From Lewinellaceae bacterium (GTDB lineage: Bacteria > Bacteroidota > Bacteroidia > Chitinophagales > Saprospiraceae): DNA of 64,000 nt. The stretch covers positions 1 to 64,000 of the forward strand of contig JACJXV010000010.1 of assembly GCA_020636445.1 (NCBI GenBank), written 5' to 3'. The translations under genes were made by a program, and so were the position numbers. Shown in pieces: positions 59,836 to 64,000 of this stretch. The notes beneath the pieces are model-generated. The model was given only the letters and a program-made list of their open reading frames with translations, did not search any database and was not told the origin of the DNA. Each line of letters begins with the position of its first letter. Position 1 is the first letter of the stretch.

Positions 59836-62196
59836 TTAAGGGGTCGTTACCTCAGCAGGTGTAACCCGGATAATGACAGACTTGGAAATAGGGGTCTTGC
59901 TCTTAGGGGCATAAGCATCCACTGGAATCAAAACGTTCGCTTCCGGAAAATAGGTTGCTACACATTGCCTGGGTATAGGATAACTAATGACCATAAACTG
60001 CCGGGCCGTCCGCTGGGTGCCCTGGTATTCACTGTGCAAGTCAACTACCTGTTGTTCCTTTAGGCCAGAAGCTTTCATATCCTCCGCATTCATCAACACC
60101 ACCCGGCGTTCCTGATAAATACCGCGATATCGATCATCCAAGCCGTAGATCGTTGTATTGAACTGGTCGTGGCTCCGGATAGTCATCATCAGAAATTCAC
60201 CTGGTTTTAAATTCCACTGCGGCGCAGGATTCACCGTGAATAAAGCCCGTTGGCCAGGTGTAGTGAATTCCTGTTCCCGGGCGCTATTGGGCAGGTAAAA
60301 TCCACCCGGTTGACGAACGCGTTCGTTGTAAGCGGAAAACCCGGGAATAACTTGCTCGATCGCATCGCGAACCAGATCGTAATTGCGGGTCCACGCGGCC
60401 CAATCAATACGGCTGCGGCTGCCCAGGGTTGCCTGGGCCATACCGGCGACAATTGCCGGCTCGCTTCGCAAATGCTTGGAGGGCGGCCGTAAGACCCCTT
60501 TGGATAGCTGTACCACCCCCATGGAGTTTTCGGTACTGACAAACTGCTCCCCACTTTCCTGTATGTCGCGATCGGTGCGGCCCAGGCAGGGTAAAATCAA
60601 AGCCTGCTGCCCGTGGATCAGGTGACTGCGGTTGAGCTTCGTGGAAACCTGTACGGTGAGCCGGCAGCGACGCAGTGCCTCCGCAGTATATTCCGTATCG
60701 GGCGTTGCAGAAAGGAAGTTTCCTCCCATGCCGATGAACACTTTTGCCTTTCCCTGATGCATCGCCTGAATAGCATCGACGGTCGCATACCCATGGTGGC
60801 GGGGCGGGGCAAAACCAAACGTTTCCTCCAGCTTATTGAGAAATTCAGCTTTGGGCGCTTCCCAGATCCCCATCGTACGATCACCCTGTACATTGCTATG
60901 GCCACGCACCGGACAGGTTCCGGCACCTGGTTTGCCAATCGCTCCTTTTAACAAGAGCAGGTTTACGATTTCACGGATATTTTCAACCCCATTTTCGTGT
61001 TGGGTTAAGCCCATGGCCCAGCAAACAATTATCTTCTCCGCTTTGCGGATGATTTCAGCTGCTTGTTTGATCAAGGCTCGTGGCACTCCGGCAGCCTCGG
61101 TAAGCGTATTGAAGTCGTAGCGCTGCAAATCACTCACAAAAGCCTCGTACCCTGCTGTTTTTTCGGTAATGAACTCCATATCGAAAGCGGTGCCGGGCTT
61201 ACTTTTTTCCTGATACAGGAGCAAGGACATGATCGCTTTGAGGAGCGCTACATCGCCGTTTATCTTTACCGGTAGAAATAAATCGGTCAGTGCAGTACCC
61301 CCTTTTAAAAGCTTCCCTGGCTTCTGGGGGTTCGTGAACTTCACCAGTCCCGCCTCGGGCAAAGGGTTAATACTGATAATCTTTCCTCCGTTTGCTTTGC
61401 ACTTCTCCAGGGCATTGAGCATCCGCGGGTGATTGGTCCCCGGGTTTTGCCCCATGATGATGATCAATTCGGCCTGGTGCAGATCGGCAAGGGTAACAGA
61501 CCCCTTTCCGATACCCAGGGTTTCCGTCAGCGCCACTCCGGAAGATTCATGGCACATATTGGAGCAATCGGGAAGGTTGTTCGTTCCGTACTCGCGAACA
61601 AAAAGCTGGTACATAAAGGCCGCTTCATTACTGGTACGGCCCGAAGTATAAAAGACAGCCTCATCAGGGGACGGCAAAGCCTGCAATTCCTTGCCAATAA
61701 GGGCAAAAGCATCTTCCCAGGAGATGGGCGTGTAGTGTTCGGCCCCTGGCCGCAGCACCAATGGTTCCGCTAAACGCCCTTGTTTGCCCAGTTCGAAATC
61801 CGACCAGCCGCGCATTTCAGCTACCGTATGGCGGGCAAAAAAATCGGCGCCTATGGTTTTGTTCTGGGCCTCTTCAGAGATTGCTTTAATCCCATTTTCA
61901 CAGTATTCCCCCAGGCGTGAGCGGTCGTCATCAGGGTCGGGCCAGGCGCATCCCGGGCAATCAAAGCCTCCTTTCTGGTTGATGCGAAACATGAGTTTTG
62001 CCGCATCGCCTTTGTTGAGGTATCGATTAGCATGTCCAAGGGCTGTAGCTACAGCCGGCAGGCCCGCTGAATTCTCTTTAGGTTTCTTCCGTTTTAAACC
62101 GGTAAACTTTTCTGGGGGCTGCGCACCAGTGTTTTCGTTAACAACTACAATCTGGTGCCCTTTATCTTCACGCTGTGGTGTGTTTTTCTCTTCCAT
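59836..62196 (-). CDS. Molybdopterin oxidoreductase alpha subunit, YdeP/FdhF-like
   Basis: 786 residues of the TIGR01701 (YdeP) branch of the DMSO-reductase family. The N-terminal motif GGFDCPGCAWPDPDD replaces the usual CxxCxxxC cluster loop. The core has SPDEAVFYTSGRTSNEAAFMYQLFVREYGTNNLPDCSNMCHESSGVAL, IIIMGQNPGTNHPRML, and VRGHSNVQGDRTMGIWE with bis-MGD-contacting segments. The C-terminal beta barrel is LMMTIRSHDQFNTTIYGLDDRYRGI. No diaphorase or FeS partner lies next to it. E. coli YdeP aids acid resistance; formate dehydrogenase activity is unproven. Embedded between moaA and moeA, so cofactor genes are co-expressed. Confidence 0.92.
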   Translation of the reverse strand: MEEKNTPQREDKGHQIVVVNENTGAQPPEKFTGLKRKKPKENSAGLPAVATALGHANRYLNKGDAAKLMFRINQKGGFDCPGCAWPDPDDDRSRLGEYCENGIKAISEEAQNKTIGADFFARHTVAEMRGWSDFELGKQGRLAEPLVLRPGAEHYTPISWEDAFALIGKELQALPSPDEAVFYTSGRTSNEAAFMYQLFVREYGTNNLPDCSNMCHESSGVALTETLGIGKGSVTLADLHQAELIIIMGQNPGTNHPRMLNALEKCKANGGKIISINPLPEAGLVKFTNPQKPGKLLKGGTALTDLFLPVKINGDVALLKAIMSLLLYQEKSKPGTAFDMEFITEKTAGYEAFVSDLQRYDFNTLTEAAGVPRALIKQAAEIIRKAEKIIVCWAMGLTQHENGVENIREIVNLLLLKGAIGKPGAGTCPVRGHSNVQGDRTMGIWEAPKAEFLNKLEETFGFAPPRHHGYATVDAIQAMHQGKAKVFIGMGGNFLSATPDTEYTAEALRRCRLTVQVSTKLNRSHLIHGQQALILPCLGRTDRDIQESGEQFVSTENSMGVVQLSKGVLRPPSKHLRSEPAIVAGMAQATLGSRSRIDWAAWTRNYDLVRDAIEQVIPGFSAYNERVRQPGGFYLPNSAREQEFTTPGQRALFTVNPAPQWNLKPGEFLMMTIRSHDQFNTTIYGLDDRYRGIYQERRVVLMNAEDMKASGLKEQQVVDLHSEYQGTQRTARQFMVISYPIPRQCVATYFPEANVLIPVDAYAPKSKTPISKSVIIRVTPAEVTTP

Positions 62197-62280
62197 GGTC
62201 TGGTTACATAACTGGGGTAGGTTGCCCCCATCGGCGTAAATTTAACGTTACCGGAGCTTGTGCACAAGTGTAGCCGAAAT

Positions 62281-63279
62281 TTACCCGCCAATAGTCGACA
62301 TAGATTCTGAAACGGGAGTGCCGAATTGACGGTTGCGCTCTGCTTCCCAGCCATCTTTGGCCCGATGGGCGAAGGCTTCCAAAAAAGCATCCCGCAACTG
62401 TGCTTCGCTGGCTCCCGCACGCATCAGGTTGCGAACGTTGAATACGCCGTCATCGTACAGGCACGTTTTCAAAAGCCCTTGTGGCGTTAAGCGTATTCGG
62501 TTACAGGTACCGCAAAAGGTGCGACTATAGGCCGCAATAATCCCAACAGTTCCCTGATGGCCCGGTATCTGGTAATTGTATGAAGTAGAATGGGGGGGAT
62601 CGGGAATTTTTTCAATAGCCGGATATGCTTCCCGTAAATGCTCAAGAATACGTCGGTGGTCCCAGGTTAGTTTGGGATAATGGTTCCCTTCGCCATTGAA
62701 GGGCATCTCTTCAATGAATCGAACGCCGAGCGGATGCTCACGTGCCAATTCCACCATAGGAATGAGATCATCCGTATTCTGGCCATCCATGACGACGGCA
62801 TTGATCTTGGTTTTAATACCATAATGCAACAATGCCTCCAGGGTTTCCATAACCTGGGGCAGGGCATCGCGCCGGGTAATGCGGTGGAAGCGTTCCCGGT
62901 CAAGGGTATCCAGACTTAAGTTTATGGAGTGGATCCCCAACACCTTTAACTCAGGCACCAGGGGCGCTGTTACCGTTCCATTCGTGGTAATGTTAATCTG
63001 CTCGATTCCGTCCAGTTGACTGATGGCCCGCAAAAAATCCATCATGTCGCGACGAATAAACGGTTCGCCGCCGGTAATCCGCACCTTGGACACCCCCATA
63101 CTTGCCAACAAGCGCAGGAGGCGTACCATTTCTTCGTAAGTCAACAACTCTTCTCGTGGCACGTAGTTGATCCCTTCTTCCGGCATACAGTAAAAACAAC
63201 GGAGATTACACCGGTCGGTTACCGCCAATCGCAAGTAGTTTATAACACGTCCATGATTATCAAATAACTGCTCTGCCAT
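62281..63279 (-). CDS. moaA: GTP 3',8-cyclase MoaA
   Basis: Radical SAM enzyme starting molybdenum cofactor synthesis. The N-terminal cluster is TDRCNLRCFYCMPEEGINY (CxxxCxxC near residues 23-30). A second substrate-binding cluster lies near the C terminus, FCGTCNRIRLTPQGLLKTC. The barrel has KVRITGGEPFIRRDMMDFL and ITTNGT. At 332 residues it is normal, but the C-terminal double glycine sits two residues from an otherwise typical end (STIGG), as needed for radical rebound. It lies 84 bases upstream of the oxidoreductase gene and 29 bases after the end of a partial unknown gene. Confidence 0.97.
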   Translation of the reverse strand: MAEQLFDNHGRVINYLRLAVTDRCNLRCFYCMPEEGINYVPREELLTYEEMVRLLRLLASMGVSKVRITGGEPFIRRDMMDFLRAISQLDGIEQINITTNGTVTAPLVPELKVLGIHSINLSLDTLDRERFHRITRRDALPQVMETLEALLHYGIKTKINAVVMDGQNTDDLIPMVELAREHPLGVRFIEEMPFNGEGNHYPKLTWDHRRILEHLREAYPAIEKIPDPPHSTSYNYQIPGHQGTVGIIAAYSRTFCGTCNRIRLTPQGLLKTCLYDDGVFNVRNLMRAGASEAQLRDAFLEAFAHRAKDGWEAERNRQFGTPVSESMSTIGG

Positions 63280-63308
63280 GCCAACTGTAAGTTAGGGTAC
63301 GTTTTTAC

Positions 63309-64000
63309 CTAGTATCGCCAGGATTTTAAATCAGCTCCTTTGGGAGCGCGTGTTTTTACTTCTTCTGCCCACTTGGGAATAAACATCTGATGATAACGCA
63401 AGCGAGAGATAGCATTCGGCTGGGAGTGATCGCCATTCCAGCAATGCTCCGCCCGGTCGCCATAATCTACCTGGCCATCGTAATGTGGGTTGGTTGTTTC
63501 CTGTAAAACCTGCTCCGCTAAATAAACCGCATTATTCAGGTAGTAGTTGTCCATATCCCCGCAGTAGATATGAATTTTTCCACGCCAATCCTGTCCATGC
63601 TTAGGCCAGTCGCGCTTAAGCATATAAGCCAGGTCGTAGTTTTCCCGCCAATAGGAGAGAACCTGCTGGTTTATTTCTCCGCTATATTTATCCCATACGC
63701 GTACCGGGTAGCCATCCGGACCTACCGGCGAATAAACAGCCTCCCAGATATCCCATTGCTGCCCGGATCGGCTTTTGGTGCCCAGGGCTAACTCCCGAAA
63801 GTTCATTTCCCGGAGCGTAGCAGACACCTTGCCCAGGGAGTCCCGGTGCCCCGGGCGCTCGGTCTTTTTAAAGCGGGAGTCGAGATAGTAAGCGTTCTTG
63901 TCGGAATACAAATTGACTAGTCCATAAGCCCGGAAGTCAATAGGGTCCGGGCAGGCAGCATAACAACCATTGTACTCGGTGGGATATTTTACCTGTACTG
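63309..64000 (-). CDS. Partial protein of unknown function (5' end beyond window)
   Basis: The reading frame stays open from the stop at 63309 to the window edge, at least 230 residues. Recognisable segments are YPTEYNGCYAACPDPIDFRAYG, YYLDSRFKKTERPGHRD, LALGTKSRSGQQWDIWEAVYSPVGPDGYPVRVWD, KIHIYCGDMDNYYLNNAVYLAEQVLQ, and VDYGDRAEHCWNGDHSQPNAISRLRYHQMF. The last resembles the C-terminal half of a Bacteroidota esterase/hydrolase-like family (GDMDNYYLNNAVYL and the His-rich AEHCWNGDH motif) of unknown role. The 29-base gap to moaA suggests a shared transcript. A TTG at 63911 is an internal codon, not a start. Confidence 0.7.
   Translation of the reverse strand, partial: VQVKYPTEYNGCYAACPDPIDFRAYGLVNLYSDKNAYYLDSRFKKTERPGHRDSLGKVSATLREMNFRELALGTKSRSGQQWDIWEAVYSPVGPDGYPVRVWDKYSGEINQQVLSYWRENYDLAYMLKRDWPKHGQDWRGKIHIYCGDMDNYYLNNAVYLAEQVLQETTNPHYDGQVDYGDRAEHCWNGDHSQPNAISRLRYHQMFIPKWAEEVKTRAPKGADLKSWRY

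Noticed and set aside
1..64000. tRNA, rRNA or tmRNA genes
   Set aside because: I looked for cloverleaf-type arms and GGTTCGAATCC-like motifs in the intergenic gaps and saw none; only coding matches to fragments occur.

Overview
The window reads as chromosomal DNA of a Bacteroidota, most likely a Saprospiria-type gliding or filamentous bacterium (Lewinella/Haliscomenobacter relatives; this placement is inference). Support comes from type IX secretion (T9SS) sorting domains of both classes, a PorP/SprF protein, an OmpA/PD40 protein, a bacterial geranylgeranylglyceryl-phosphate synthase, several good TTG-N17..23-TAnnTTTG promoters and few Shine-Dalgarno sequences. No tRNA, rRNA, prophage, CRISPR array or intact insertion sequence was recognised.

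Layout. 1-12.9 kb: tail of an upstream gene with terminator, ettA, a small conserved gene, nadE, a three-gene RND efflux operon (outer membrane channel, lipoprotein adaptor, pump), a PLP aminotransferase and a beta-helix acyltransferase-like protein. 13-22 kb: PiT-PhoU phosphate transporter, pgeF, an ABC exporter, a flavin amine-oxidase-like protein, a CBS-domain protein and a short pyruvate kinase. 22.0-22.8 kb: a gene-free block of nested duplicated repeats. 22.8-31.5 kb: an energy-metabolism island. One strand carries the NiFe-hydrogenase small and large subunits, cytochrome b, maturation protease, two YeeE/YedE half transporters and a mitochondrial-type sulfide:quinone oxidoreductase. The divergent strand carries a 72-residue membrane protein, hypA, hypB and hypC. 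31.8-34.6 kb: a T9SS cargo protein followed by a 24-bp tandem repeat array with an inverted C-rich tail. 34.7-40 kb: GGGP synthase, rsgA, a 55-residue membrane protein, polysaccharide deacetylase, gltX and a small acidic protein. 40-51.1 kb: a T9SS surface locus (2268-residue HYR/Ig-like adhesin, PorP/SprF, OmpA/PD40 protein) with a radical SAM/SPASM gene 7 bases behind. 51.2-56.4 kb: VOC protein, TfoX-N protein plus alpha/beta hydrolase, a 7TM-AraC regulator and a secreted beta-lactamase-family hydrolase. 56.4-64 kb: a broken RibD/DHFR-like remnant, then a minus-strand molybdenum-cofactor operon (moaA, a YdeP-type molybdopterin oxidoreductase, moeA, moaC, a MobB-MobA-like fusion) with a partial unknown gene upstream.

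How the genes work together. The hydrogenase (with the six-cysteine signature of oxygen-tolerant enzymes), cytochrome b and SQR would all feed electrons to the quinone pool, while the YeeE/YedE pair could move reduced sulfur. This suggests an aerobe that supplements organic growth with H2 and sulfide. The Mo operon makes the cofactor for the oxidoreductase it contains. The T9SS locus builds the surface. Intergenic spaces are unusually rich in palindromic and word-like repeats of at least three families, the least explained part of the window.
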